Source: an uncultured Clostridia bacterium (GTDB taxonomy: Bacteria > Bacillota > Clostridia > TANB77 > CAG-508). Taken from it: DNA of 64,000 nt. The notes below the pieces were generated by a model, which saw only the letters and a program-made list of their open reading frames with translations, did not search any database and was not told the origin of the DNA. Positions 42,608 to 50,462 of this stretch are shown in pieces. Positions within the stretch are counted from its first letter, which is position 1. Each line of letters opens with the position of its first letter. Position numbers and translations under genes: made by a program. Location of the stretch: assembly GCA_934167095.1 (NCBI GenBank), contig CAKPKE010000002.1, positions 1-64,000 on the forward strand, given 5' to 3'.

Positions 42608-43891
42608 ATGAAAAGAATAAAAGTTGAAAGCCTTGGAAATGTGTACAACAATACCAATAAATTAAAAAATAAAGGAATAACCTTAGTAGCTTTAGTAGTA
42701 ACAATAGTAGTTCTCTTAATATTAGCAGGTGTATCAATAAGTTTAGTATTGGGACAAAATGGATTAATTACTCAAGCTCAAGAAGCAAAAAGAAAAACTG
42801 CTGAAGCTGAAAAAAATGAAACAACTTCAATAGATAGCACTTCAGATTGGGTATCAGAAATAGTAAATAATACAAGCTTACCACAGAATAATATAACAAA
42901 GCCATATATGCCAAGCAGTGAATTTAGAAAAGTAGAAGGAACAAACCTAGCAAATGGACTAGTAATAGAAGATGCAAGTGGTAATCAATATGTTTGGGTA
43001 GAAGTACCAATGACAGCAGAAGTATATCCAACAGCAGGGTTAGAGATAATAGAATTTAATGCAGATATTTATACAAAAATAGAAAACGATTTACACAATT
43101 ATGCTGACTTATATACAACAAGTTGGAAAGATGAATATTGTGAATTAAATTCAGATGGTTGGTTCAAAAATATAGAGGAATATAATGAACGAAAATATAA
43201 AATATTAAAAAGTATATATGAAAATGGAGGCTTTTGGATAGGAAGATATGAAGCTGGAACAGAAATAAATAGAATTGAAGGAGCGGAGATAAATGTAAAG
43301 CCTCAATCAAAAGAAAATTTATATCCATATACATTTGTCACAAGAAGTCAATCAAAGAAAATAGCAGAAATGATTGAATATGAGAATGGGGAGAAGAAAT
43401 ATAGCGGAAGTCTAATGTTGGGAATTCAATGGGATTTGATGTTAAAATATATTGAAACTAAACAAAATGAAACAGAAGAGATAATAAAAGAATTAACTTC
43501 AGACAGTACAAAAATAGGAAATTACTATAATTCTACTTATAAGTTAAATAGGGGAAAATATGCAAAACTAAATAATACAGCAAAGTGGTACAACTATACA
43601 GATGAATTGGATGGAATAGTAGAAAATTCAATAAAATCAACACAAGATACTTTTGAAAATGCTATTTTATTAACAACAGGTGCATCTGATCAAAATAAGT
43701 TAATGAATATTTTTGATATAGCAGGTAATGTAAGAGAATGGACTCTAGAATATACATTAGATAATGAATATCCTTGTGTTTATAGAGGAGCTGATTGTGG
43801 AGATTTGGGGTACACATATAGTGTACGCTATAGATTTAAAGCTCCTGATTACAGTGCTTCTAATGTAGGATTTCGTATTATTCTTTATTAA
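42608..43891 (+). CDS. Pilin-like-anchored FGE-fold protein (second copy)
   Basis: A 427-residue paralogue of 41337-42566. The ATG at 42608 (AGGAGGAAAA just before) adds about 20 residues ahead of the shared membrane module. Body: EGTNLANGLVIEDASGNQYV, GGFWIGRYEAG, MLGIQWDLMLKYIE, NIFDIAGNVREWTLEYT, and a different final stretch RGADCGDLG...SNVGFRIILY. The pair arose by duplication. No sortase motif; anchoring is by the N-terminal helix. The toxin-antitoxin array begins about 20 bases after the stop. Confidence 0.85.
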   Translation: MKRIKVESLGNVYNNTNKLKNKGITLVALVVTIVVLLILAGVSISLVLGQNGLITQAQEAKRKTAEAEKNETTSIDSTSDWVSEIVNNTSLPQNNITKPYMPSSEFRKVEGTNLANGLVIEDASGNQYVWVEVPMTAEVYPTAGLEIIEFNADIYTKIENDLHNYADLYTTSWKDEYCELNSDGWFKNIEEYNERKYKILKSIYENGGFWIGRYEAGTEINRIEGAEINVKPQSKENLYPYTFVTRSQSKKIAEMIEYENGEKKYSGSLMLGIQWDLMLKYIETKQNETEEIIKELTSDSTKIGNYYNSTYKLNRGKYAKLNNTAKWYNYTDELDGIVENSIKSTQDTFENAILLTTGASDQNKLMNIFDIAGNVREWTLEYTLDNEYPCVYRGADCGDLGYTYSVRYRFKAPDYSASNVGFRIILY

Positions 43892-43934
43892 CTCAGGAAA
43901 GGAATGAAACTTAAAATGAATAAACAAAAACTAA

Positions 43935-43963
43935 TTGACATATACTATAAATAACACTATAAT
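43935..43963 (+). promoter_or_regulatory. Antitoxin-type RNA promoter, unit 1
   Basis: TTGACA at 43935, 17-base spacer, TATAAT at 43958. Confidence 0.8.
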
Positions 43964-43969
43964 AAATAT

Positions 43970-44038
43970 AGTGAAAACAAAGCGAATTTTTTCATTAAAG
44001 CAAAAAAAAATCCCAGGAATCGTTCTCCTGGGATTTTT
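43970..44038 (+). ncRNA. Small RNA, array unit 1 (orphan antitoxin RNA)
   Basis: Predicted from promoter to terminator (ATCCCAGGA/TCCTGGGAT plus T5 at 44010-44037). Contains GCGAATTTTTTCAT at 43982, complementary to the toxin start region. The toxin reading frame of this unit has been lost. Confidence 0.65.
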
Positions 44039-44062
44039 GCTCTTGTGATTTATAGAGTATAT

Positions 44063-44069
44063 TGTCGAA
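44063..44069 (+). promoter_or_regulatory. TGTCGAA motif in the array
   Basis: Lies about 45 bases before the -35 of unit 2; an identical motif sits at 44289 before unit 3. Confidence 0.3.
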
Positions 44070-44108
44070 AAACCACACACGATTATAAAATGAATAAACA
44101 AAAACTAA

Positions 44109-44137
44109 TTGACATATACTGTGAATAGCACTATAAT
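44109..44137 (+). promoter_or_regulatory. Antitoxin-type RNA promoter, unit 2
   Basis: TTGACA at 44109, 17-base spacer, TATAAT at 44132. Confidence 0.8.
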
Positions 44138-44143
44138 ATTAAT

Positions 44144-44207
44144 TAATTGAATTAGTTTTTTTACAGAAAACACAAAAAAAAACTAGGAATTGCAGTTCCT
44201 AGGTTTT
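44144..44207 (+). ncRNA. Small RNA, array unit 2 (diverged)
   Basis: From promoter to an AACTAGGAA/TTCCTAGGTT terminator. Body sequence differs from units 1 and 3 and lacks the GCGAATTT repeat. Confidence 0.55.
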
Positions 44208-44212
44208 ACTTA

Positions 44213-44263
44213 TTACTCTTTGTTATTATTTATTATCAAATAAACAATAATGAGAGCTAACAA
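44213..44263 (-). pseudogene. Remnant of a second type I toxin
   Basis: On the minus strand LLALIIVYLIINNNKE precedes a stop, clearly similar to LIALVIIYFIIKDLTQN of the intact toxin. The MKKFAE start and ribosome site are missing. Confidence 0.6.
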
Positions 44264-44288
44264 CTAAATAGAAAATATAACGATATAA

Positions 44289-44295
44289 TGTCGAA
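44289..44295 (+). promoter_or_regulatory. TGTCGAA motif before unit 3
   Basis: Exact heptamer about 40 bases before the unit 3 -35. Confidence 0.3.
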
Positions 44296-44334
44296 AAATC
44301 TTATACGATTATAAAATGAATAAACAAAAACTAA

Positions 44335-44363
44335 TTGACATATACTGTAAATAGCACTATAAT
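44335..44363 (+). promoter_or_regulatory. Antitoxin RNA promoter, unit 3
   Basis: TTGACA at 44335, 17-base spacer, TATAAT at 44358, consensus-perfect. Confidence 0.85.
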
Positions 44364-44369
44364 ATATAT

Positions 44370-44440
44370 AGTGAAAACAAAGCGAATTTTTTCATTAAAG
44401 CACAAAGAAAATCCCAGGACTCGTTCTCCTGGGATTTTTG
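44370..44440 (+). ncRNA. Antitoxin RNA of the type I toxin-antitoxin system
   Basis: A predicted transcript of about 70 bases from the unit 3 promoter to the hairpin ATCCCAGGA/TCCTGGGAT (44411-44435) with T5. It converges with the toxin mRNA on that hairpin. It also carries GCGAATTTTTTCAT (44382-44395), nearly the same as GCGAATTTCTTCAT at 44502-44515, which covers the toxin start codon. So the RNA can pair with the toxin mRNA both at the start region and at the shared terminator, the arrangement known for Fst/RNAII of par loci. Confidence 0.75.
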
Positions 44441-44443
44441 CTC

Positions 44444-44515
44444 TTAGTTTTGTGTTAAATCTTTTATAATGAAATAAATTATAACAAGAGCTATTAACTC
44501 TGCGAATTTCTTCAT
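44444..44515 (-). CDS. Type I toxin peptide (23 aa, hydrophobic)
   Basis: ATG at 44515 on the minus strand, seven bases after a perfect AAGGAGGTG site; stop at 44444. Product MKKFAELIALVIIYFIIKDL plus TQN: a positive start, one membrane helix and a polar end, as in Fst, TxpA and related small membrane toxins. It was too short for ordinary gene calling. Toxin action at the membrane is inferred from form and from the antisense RNA opposite. Confidence 0.8.
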   Translation of the reverse strand: MKKFAELIALVIIYFIIKDLTQN

Positions 44516-44557
44516 CGCAAAAGCACCTCCTTCCTCCTTTAAGAAAAAGGAAAGTCC

Positions 44558-44591
44558 ATTATACACTATAAAAAGCGCAAAGTCTGTCGAA
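44558..44591 (-). promoter_or_regulatory. Toxin promoter region with TGTCGAA
   Basis: On the minus strand TATAAT lies at 44563-44558, about 45 bases before the toxin start. The motif TGTCGAA (plus strand 44585-44591) overlaps the expected -35 zone, so a regulator could block or drive it. Confidence 0.5.
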
Positions 44592-44717
44592 GCGTGTAGG
44601 AAGCATAAAAAAATTTAAAAAATTAACAAAAATAATCGAAAAATTGCTAATTTTTTTATTGATTAAGAGTAATAAAAGTAATAAAATAAGGTAAAATAAT
44701 AGAAATGGGTGATTGCA

Positions 44718-45668
44718 ATGGTTAAAATGTACAATACAGATATAAAAACAAATGAGCTAAAAGAAGTTAAGGAATATAAAAAAGGAACGTGGATAAATTT
44801 AGTAAGTCCAACTGAAGAGGAAATAAGAGAGGTTTGCAAGCATGCAAAAATAAAGGACCAATTCATAAAAGATGCATTAGATATTGAGGAAAAGGCCAGA
44901 ATTGACCAAGAAGAGGATGATAACACAATTCTTTTTGTGGTAGATGTTCCAATAATTGAAAAAGAAGAAGGAAGCGACATGTATTCGACTATGCCGATTG
45001 GAATGATTGTTGTTAGAGATGACTTTTTTATAACAGTTTCTTTAAGAGAAAATAAAATAATTGCAGATTTTGAAAAAGGAAAAATAAAAAATTTTCAAAC
45101 ATATAAAAAGACAAGATTCATATTCCAAATTTTATATTTAAATGCTTCATATTATTTGAACTATTTAAAGCAAATAAATAAAGAAACAGAAATCGCTGAA
45201 AGCATTTTAAAAAGCTCAATGCGTAATAAAGAACTTCTAAAAATGCTAAGCTTAGAGAAGAGTTTAGTGTATTTTGCAACTTCTTTAAAATCAAATGAGT
45301 TAGTAATGGAAAAAACTTTAAGAGGAAAAATAATTAAACTATATGATGAAGATGAGGACATACTAGAAGATGCAATTACAGAAAATAAGCAAGCAATTGA
45401 AATGGCTCAAATATATAGTAACATTTTAAATGGAACTATGGAAGCGTATGCATCAATTATTTCAAATAATCTAAATGGGGTAATGAAAACATTAACATCA
45501 ATAACAATTATTTTAGCAGTGCCAACTATGATATCAAGCTTTTGGGGGATGAATGTAAATTTGCCATTTGAACATGAAACGTATGGCTTTTTAATAATGA
45601 TAATATTAGCAATAATAACAACAATAATTGTTACAGTTTGGTTAAACAAGAAAAACATGCTAAACTAA
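44718..45668 (+). CDS. corA: CorA-family magnesium transporter
   Basis: A 316-residue protein. A soluble N-terminal alpha/beta domain, a long helix (about residues 150-250), and two C-terminal membrane helices with the selectivity motif: FWGMNVNLPFE (GMN at about residue 278). CorA forms pentameric Mg2+ channels. ATG 44718 is preferred to GTG 44709 because GGGTGAT overlaps the latter. Ends with a short Lys-rich cytoplasmic tail, as usual. Confidence 0.93.
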   Translation: MVKMYNTDIKTNELKEVKEYKKGTWINLVSPTEEEIREVCKHAKIKDQFIKDALDIEEKARIDQEEDDNTILFVVDVPIIEKEEGSDMYSTMPIGMIVVRDDFFITVSLRENKIIADFEKGKIKNFQTYKKTRFIFQILYLNASYYLNYLKQINKETEIAESILKSSMRNKELLKMLSLEKSLVYFATSLKSNELVMEKTLRGKIIKLYDEDEDILEDAITENKQAIEMAQIYSNILNGTMEAYASIISNNLNGVMKTLTSITIILAVPTMISSFWGMNVNLPFEHETYGFLIMIILAIITTIIVTVWLNKKNMLN

Positions 45669-45740
45669 TTAAAAAGTATTGATAATTTCAATTTTTTTTA
45701 GTAAACTAATATTAGATTTAAACTAAAGGTGGAAAGAAAA

Positions 45741-46118
45741 ATGAAGAAAACGGAAGAGATAAATGAAAATGATATATTAATAATAATTTCTAAGGAAGAT
45801 GCAAAAGAATTTAAAGCTTTGGCATCTGGAAGAAAATTCTGCAAAAGAGGGGAAAGAATCTCTGATATTTGTAGTGAAGAGTTTGAAAGAAAAGAATATA
45901 AAAAATTAGGTTTGTTTTCAAGAATTTTTCACAAGAAAAAGTTTAGAAAGAGTGAACTTTTAATAGAAAGTAGAATTCCAAGTACAGTAAGAAGAGTAGC
46001 AAGCTATATTCTTTCAAAAGAAGAGAATAACAATATTAGTGAAAAAGAGCTTGAAGAAAAAACAAAACAATTTATTTTAGAAAAAGTTGATAAATACTTA
46101 GAAGAAAAAGTAGCCTAA
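45741..46118 (+). CDS. Hypothetical basic protein (125 aa)
   Basis: No family recognised. AAAGGTGGA precedes ATG 45741. The protein is rich in Lys/Glu/Arg, predicted helical, with DILIIISKEDAKEFKALASG and LGLFSRIFHKKKFRKSEL stretches and a Glu/Lys-rich end. No signal peptide or membrane helix. A nucleic-acid-binding or structural role is possible from charge only. Convergent with the sspH-like gene. Confidence 0.55.
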   Translation: MKKTEEINENDILIIISKEDAKEFKALASGRKFCKRGERISDICSEEFERKEYKKLGLFSRIFHKKKFRKSELLIESRIPSTVRRVASYILSKEENNNISEKELEEKTKQFILEKVDKYLEEKVA

Positions 46119-46132
46119 GTAATAGGCTACTG
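46110..46132. terminator. Shared hairpin between convergent genes
   Basis: GTAGCCT pairs with AGGCTAC, overlapping the stop codons on both strands. Confidence 0.65.
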
Positions 46133-46300
46133 ATTTTCATATAAATCTTTTATATAAACATCTTGGGAAGTATCAGAATTTAAAAAGCCAATAGAAGCTT
46201 TATCACCGTGAACTTCTTGAACCCAAACAGGCTGATCATTATAATAAATTTCGTTAAGTTGCTTGCTATGCAATATTTCAGAAATACGATTATTGGTCAT
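46127..46300 (-). CDS. sspH: H-type small acid-soluble spore protein
   Basis: A 57-residue protein: MTNNRISEILHSKQLNEIYY, then NDQPVWVQEVHGDKASIGFL and VYIKDLYE. It matches the SspH family pattern 'RA.EI..S...I.V.YNG.PVWI..V......A.I......V.V..L.E' and length. SspH proteins are made in the forespore and lie in the spore core. Start at 46300 chosen because GGAAG lies eight bases upstream; 46315 lacks a clear site. Independent evidence that the host forms spores, which matters for the split sigK. Confidence 0.82.
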   Translation of the reverse strand: MTNNRISEILHSKQLNEIYYNDQPVWVQEVHGDKASIGFLNSDTSQDVYIKDLYENQ

Positions 46301-46436
46301 ATAATACACTTCCATTCCTAAATAGATTTATTAATAAGTATATCCAAACTAGAAAAATTTATGCTAAAAAAGAAAATAATATTTTAAAGAAAGGACTTAA
46401 TTAAATAGATTTTCTATATAATTGGGCGTATAAAAA

Positions 46437-46751
46437 ATGGCTGGAAATTTTACAGAAATAGATGAAGAATTTATATGCGAGAATTGTGGCAAAAAAGTTC
46501 CAAAACTTGGTTATTCATGCAGAAACCATTGCCCATATTGTTTGCATTCAAAGCATGTTGATATAAATCCAGGAGATAGAAGCGAAGATTGCAAAGGAAT
46601 GCTAGAGCCTGTTGGAGTTGAAATAGATAGCAAAAAAGGATATGTAATAATTTTTAAGTGCAAAAAATGTGGAAAACTTAGAAGAAATAAAGCTGCAAAA
46701 GATGATAACATGGACCTAATAATAAAGTTATCGGCACAACATGATTATTAA
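46437..46751 (+). CDS. RNHCP-domain zinc protein
   Basis: A 104-residue protein matching the RNHCP family: FICENCGKKVPKLGYSCRNHCPYCLHSKHVD with the eponymous RNHCP, then DCKGMLEPVG and FKCKKCGKLRRNKAA. Ten Cys/His residues can bind two zinc ions. Function unknown. The ribosome site is poor (GGGCGT), and the ATG is close to a start of the upstream AT-rich leader. Confidence 0.87.
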   Translation: MAGNFTEIDEEFICENCGKKVPKLGYSCRNHCPYCLHSKHVDINPGDRSEDCKGMLEPVGVEIDSKKGYVIIFKCKKCGKLRRNKAAKDDNMDLIIKLSAQHDY

Positions 46752-46755
46752 AATT

Positions 46756-46802
46756 AAAGAACGCATAAACCAAATTTTAAGGTTATGCGTTCTTTCTTTT
46801 AT
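46756..46802. terminator. Bidirectional terminator
   Basis: AAAGAACGCATAA pairs perfectly with TTATGCGTTCTTT between convergent genes. Confidence 0.9.
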
Positions 46803-49252
46803 ATTGTTCTATTTAAATTTCCGTTTGTGTAATTTTTTCCTTCTAATTTTTTACCTGTTTTTACAACTTCTATAATGTGATTTATTTCGTCAATATTTTC
46901 ATCTAAAATATTAATTCTAATAGATGAAACATTAAATTCTGTAGTATCAAAAGATGTTACTTTGCTATTATAAATTGATGTTACTGTTTGAATGTTATCA
47001 GGAACAACTCTAAAATAAAGGCCAAGTCTATCTTTTATATAGAATTTATTTTTGTTTGAGCATTTTGCCTGACATTCTGGATAACATTTATTACTTCTTC
47101 CAAGTAAACAGTAAGATGAATTCATTAGTATTGAGCGTCCATAAGCAATTAATTCTGTACTACATAAAGAAGAATTGCAAAGAGAAAGTAGAGTGTTTTT
47201 ATCAAGTTCGACAGATGGCGTAACAGTACTAATTCCAAGGTTTGCAAGCTCATTTATTGTTTGTGAGTTAAATACATTCATAGTGTAATTTGCAACAAAG
47301 TCATATTTTTCTAAATATTTTTTTAATAGTACAAATCCTGAAATATTGCTAATTACAAATCCTTTTACATTAAATTTAGAAGTAATATCATCTAAATTAT
47401 TTAAAAGTAAATTTTTGTAATTAGGTTTAATTATTGTTGGCATGTATATGTACAAGTTAAATTTTTGTGCAAGAGTTGTAATTGCATTTTCAAATTTTGA
47501 GTTAACAAAATATTTTAATGGAATATAGATGTTATCAATATTTGAAAGCTTAGAGTAGTCAAAGTTTTCGTTTAGTTCTTCTAATAAAACACTTATTTTT
47601 CTGTTTTCAATAGGTATTTGATTAGAATTGCAAATAGAAACTGTACCAAGTGATTTGCAAGCTCTATTTTCTAAAAATTTACTTAAAACCTTATCTTGTA
47701 AAGCTGATATTGCGGTTCTTCTAAGGTTATTTAATGCAGAAATTGAAGAAATATGTAAATTTTCGTCTAAATCTACTTTGACATTTGAAAATACAAAAGG
47801 TGTATTTCCAAGCTTAGAAAGTTGTGCAATAATTCTTTCTTTATCAATAGAAGAATTTGTTGCTTCTTCTGGAATAATGTCAGATGTTATACAAACTTCT
47901 ATATTATTGTAGAAAGGTTTTTCACAGCATTTTAAATTAAGAGTGATAGGTAAGCCTTTTTTTATAGTTATTTTGGCTGAAACAGGTATCTTTTTTTGTT
48001 CTGAATTTTCTTTGTAAGACTGTTTTATACTATCTGTTAAAGATTTGCTTGAAAGTTTGTAAATTCGTTTACCAACTTTTATATTGCCTTTCATTCTACC
48101 AATTTTTACGATTGTTCCAGCTTCTGCTTGTTTTAAATTGGTATTGTTTTTCATAAGCTCTGAAACTGTGTAACTTCCAGTTTCGCCATCAATAGAAATT
48201 GTATCTCCAATTTCTAATTTTTCATTTAATTTTAAAGTAATGTGTCCTTTATTTGCATTATAATTTGATATATTTCCTAAATATAAGCCCATATTATTAG
48301 ATTTTTTTGAAAATATTAAGTCTTTATTTGGCTCTGATTTTAAGTGACCTGTTGAGAATGAACCTCTGTTAAAAACTTGCATTAAATCCTTTTTGTCTTG
48401 AGGGTCTATTTTATATTCCTTATCAGATAATGCTAAATCTATGTATTTTCTATAAATTTTAGTAACTGTTGCAACATAGTCAGGTGTTTTCATTCTTCCT
48501 TCAATTTTGAATGAGTTAAGTCCTAATTTTATAAGATTTGGAAGTAGTTCAAGTGATGATAAATCACGAGGACTTAAAAGATAACCACTATCTAATTTTT
48601 TAGAATTTTCAACTGTACCATCTTTTGAAACTTCAATTAAATCGTAAGGAAGTCTGCAAGGCTGAGCACATTTTCCACGGTTACCAGAACGACCACCAAC
48701 TAAGCTAGAAAATAGACATTGACCAGAATATGATATGCAAAGAGCCCCATGGATGAATACTTCTAAGTCAACTTTGCTGTTATTTCTGATATATTCCATC
48801 TCAGAAAGTGAAACTTCTCTAGATAATACAACTCTTGAAAATCCTAGCTTTTCTAATTCTAAAACTCCTTCTAAATTATGAACTGACATTTGAGTACTTG
48901 CATGAACTTCAAGGTTAGGAAAGTTCTTTATAAGAAATTTTGCAAGACCTAAATCTTGTACGATTATGGCATCAATTCCAAATTCATAGGCTTTTTTAGC
49001 AAGTTCAATTGCATCTGAAAATTCACTATCTGTAATTAATGTGTTTAAAGTAAGATTTGTTTTCACATTTCTAATCTTGCAATATTGTATTGCTTCTTTA
49101 AGTTCTGCTAGATCAAAATTTTTTGCATTTGCTCTGGCACTAAATAAATTGGCACCAAAATATATGCAATCGGCACCATTTTGCACGCCAGCGCGCACAC
49201 ACTCAAAATCACCAGCTGGAACTAAAAGTTCAGGTTTTTTTACATCTATCAT
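46799..49252 (-). CDS. Long U32-family protein with DUF3656 and extra C-terminal region
   Basis: An 817-residue protein. Residues 1-330: U32 domain (PELLVPAGDFECVRAGVQNG, EVFIHGALCISYSGQCLFSS, GNRGKCAQPCRLPYDLI, LNSFKIEGRMKTPDYVA) with the conserved Cys set. Residues 380-500 fit the DUF3656 collagenase-like region; a further 300 residues contain a second Cys-rich patch (CLLGRSNKCYPECQAKC). The long U32 type corresponds to RlhA-like proteins that hydroxylate 23S rRNA; whether this one does so is inferred. It lies apart from the trmR-trhP pair. Confidence 0.88.
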   Translation of the reverse strand: MIDVKKPELLVPAGDFECVRAGVQNGADCIYFGANLFSARANAKNFDLAELKEAIQYCKIRNVKTNLTLNTLITDSEFSDAIELAKKAYEFGIDAIIVQDLGLAKFLIKNFPNLEVHASTQMSVHNLEGVLELEKLGFSRVVLSREVSLSEMEYIRNNSKVDLEVFIHGALCISYSGQCLFSSLVGGRSGNRGKCAQPCRLPYDLIEVSKDGTVENSKKLDSGYLLSPRDLSSLELLPNLIKLGLNSFKIEGRMKTPDYVATVTKIYRKYIDLALSDKEYKIDPQDKKDLMQVFNRGSFSTGHLKSEPNKDLIFSKKSNNMGLYLGNISNYNANKGHITLKLNEKLEIGDTISIDGETGSYTVSELMKNNTNLKQAEAGTIVKIGRMKGNIKVGKRIYKLSSKSLTDSIKQSYKENSEQKKIPVSAKITIKKGLPITLNLKCCEKPFYNNIEVCITSDIIPEEATNSSIDKERIIAQLSKLGNTPFVFSNVKVDLDENLHISSISALNNLRRTAISALQDKVLSKFLENRACKSLGTVSICNSNQIPIENRKISVLLEELNENFDYSKLSNIDNIYIPLKYFVNSKFENAITTLAQKFNLYIYMPTIIKPNYKNLLLNNLDDITSKFNVKGFVISNISGFVLLKKYLEKYDFVANYTMNVFNSQTINELANLGISTVTPSVELDKNTLLSLCNSSLCSTELIAYGRSILMNSSYCLLGRSNKCYPECQAKCSNKNKFYIKDRLGLYFRVVPDNIQTVTSIYNSKVTSFDTTEFNVSSIRINILDENIDEINHIIEVVKTGKKLEGKNYTNGNLNRTI

Positions 49253-49369
49253 TTTATTTGTAGCTATGTTTAATAGCGACTCCTTTCAGTAAAACTATTT
49301 ATATTGTAACACATTTTTCGATAAATTCATACTATATATCATAAAACAATAGAAAGGATAGTGAAAAAT

Positions 49370-49549
49370 ATGCAAGACGAAAATAGAGGAAACTGCGGAG
49401 ATGGACCAATGTGCGGATGCGGAGGACCTGGACCAATGGAAAGAGGCGGAAACGGATGCTGTGGAGGAAATAGTGGAATACTATTTTTCATAATAATATT
49501 CTTACTACTATTCACAAACAACGGATGTTGCAGAGGATTTGGATTCTAA
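49370..49549 (+). CDS. Small Gly/Cys-rich protein with hydrophobic tail (59 aa)
   Basis: ATG at 49370, AAAGGA about 11 bases before (the GTG at 49361 is too close to it). N-terminal half is Gly/Cys-rich (NCGDGPMCGCGGPGPMERGG), then ILFFIIIFLLLF and a NNGCCRGFGF end. Small Gly-rich proteins with a hydrophobic end resemble YjcZ-type spore-associated proteins; that likeness is compositional only. A strong terminator follows. Confidence 0.6.
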   Translation: MQDENRGNCGDGPMCGCGGPGPMERGGNGCCGGNSGILFFIIIFLLLFTNNGCCRGFGF

Positions 49550-49564
49550 TACATTAAAAAGAAA

Positions 49565-49603
49565 GGATATAGCTCCAATTTTGAGCTGTATCCTAATTTT
49601 TTC
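49565..49603 (+). terminator. Terminator after the Gly/Cys-rich gene
   Basis: GGATATAGCTC pairs with GAGCTGTATCC around CAATTTT, then T-rich. Confidence 0.9.
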
Positions 49604-49671
49604 TTGAAATATAACAAATTATGTGATATAAAATATGGAAAAAAATTCCAATGAATGGAGGCGAAATTGTT

Positions 49672-50217
49672 ATGGACGAAAAAAATCAAGAAAATGAATA
49701 TCAAATTGAAATTTCAAAGGTACAGCATATACTAGAATGGACTAAACAACAAATATTTTTAGATGTTAATTCAGAAAAAGCTAAAAAAAGAATTGTTAGA
49801 AGAGGTGAGGTATATAAGTGTAATTTTGGGGTTGGAGTAGGTTCGGAAATGCAAAAAGAAAGACCATGTGTAATAGTACAAAGTGATGTAGGAAATATTA
49901 ATTCTAGTAATGTTATTGTTGCACCTATTACACATACAGTAAAACCTATTCCGTCAATGGCTTATATAAGTGCACAAAAAGATAAAAATGGAATGATTAT
50001 ATTGGACGGACAAGTAAACTTATCAAATATACAGACTGTTAGCAAAGCAAGATTAGGAATATATATAACAAAACTTTCAAAAGAAGATTTAATTAATATA
50101 GATAATGCTCTTTATGTAAGTTTAGGATTAATGAAAAATATTAAAAAATACGAAGAAAAAATAGAAAATTTAAATAAATATATAGAAAAAATTAAAAAAA
50201 GTAATGGAAATTATTGA
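49672..50217 (+). CDS. MazF/PemK-family toxin-like protein with extensions
   Basis: A 181-residue protein; ATG 49672 is chosen since GGAGGCG lies 12 bases upstream and overlaps the outer start region. Residues 45-155 are a MazF-like fold: RRGEVYKCNFGVGVGSEMQK, RPCVIVQSDVGN, VIVAPITHTVKPIPSM and GQVNLSNIQTVSKARLGIYI. MazF toxins cut mRNA. This version has a 40-residue N-terminal helix and a C-terminal coiled coil (KNIKKYEEKIENLNKYIEKI), and no antitoxin gene is next to it, so it may be a stand-alone endoribonuclease of the EndoA type. Confidence 0.85.
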   Translation: MDEKNQENEYQIEISKVQHILEWTKQQIFLDVNSEKAKKRIVRRGEVYKCNFGVGVGSEMQKERPCVIVQSDVGNINSSNVIVAPITHTVKPIPSMAYISAQKDKNGMIILDGQVNLSNIQTVSKARLGIYITKLSKEDLINIDNALYVSLGLMKNIKKYEEKIENLNKYIEKIKKSNGNY

Positions 50218-50359
50218 CATTAATTTATGTAGATGCTAAAATAAAAATACAAATATGTTGTTTTTATAACAATAGCAATATTTAACAAATATAAAAGTGT
50301 AAGACTTTTAGTTTATGAATATTTTTTAGCTTTTAGAATATACTAATAGCACAAATATG

Positions 50360-50421
50360 TTGTAGATTTTTATCTACAATAGTATTACAGGAAAATTGAG
50401 TAAAATCAATTTTCCTTTTTT
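50360..50421 (+). terminator. Hairpin pair after the MazF-like gene
   Basis: TTGTAGAT/ATCTACAA (50360-50380) is followed by GGAAAATTGA/TCAATTTTCC (50390-50415) with T6. The stretch from 50218 has no gene; ACAAATATGTTGT occurs twice in it (about 50249 and 50351). Confidence 0.8.
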
Positions 50422-50462
50422 CTTGCTTTTTACTATTTCATATACTATAATTATTTTGAAAT

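Larger units (their letters stand above)
43913..44440 (+). repeat. Tandem array of three promoter-RNA-terminator units
   Basis: The block AAAATGAATAAACAAAAACT plus ATTGACATATACT starts at 43913, 44087 and 44313. Each carries TTGACA, a 17-base spacer and TATAAT, then a short transcript with a hairpin terminator. Units one and three are close to identical; unit two has diverged after the promoter. Confidence 0.9.

Noticed and set aside
41337..43891. A complete diversity-generating retroelement
   Set aside because: No reverse transcriptase, accessory gene or template repeat found in the window; only a target-like pattern.
44000..44440. CRISPR array in the repeat region
   Set aside because: Repeats are about 170-225 bases apart and consist of promoters and terminators, not short repeats with unique spacers.
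49672..50217. A MazEF pair
   Set aside because: No antitoxin gene adjacent on either side; only the toxin-like protein is present.
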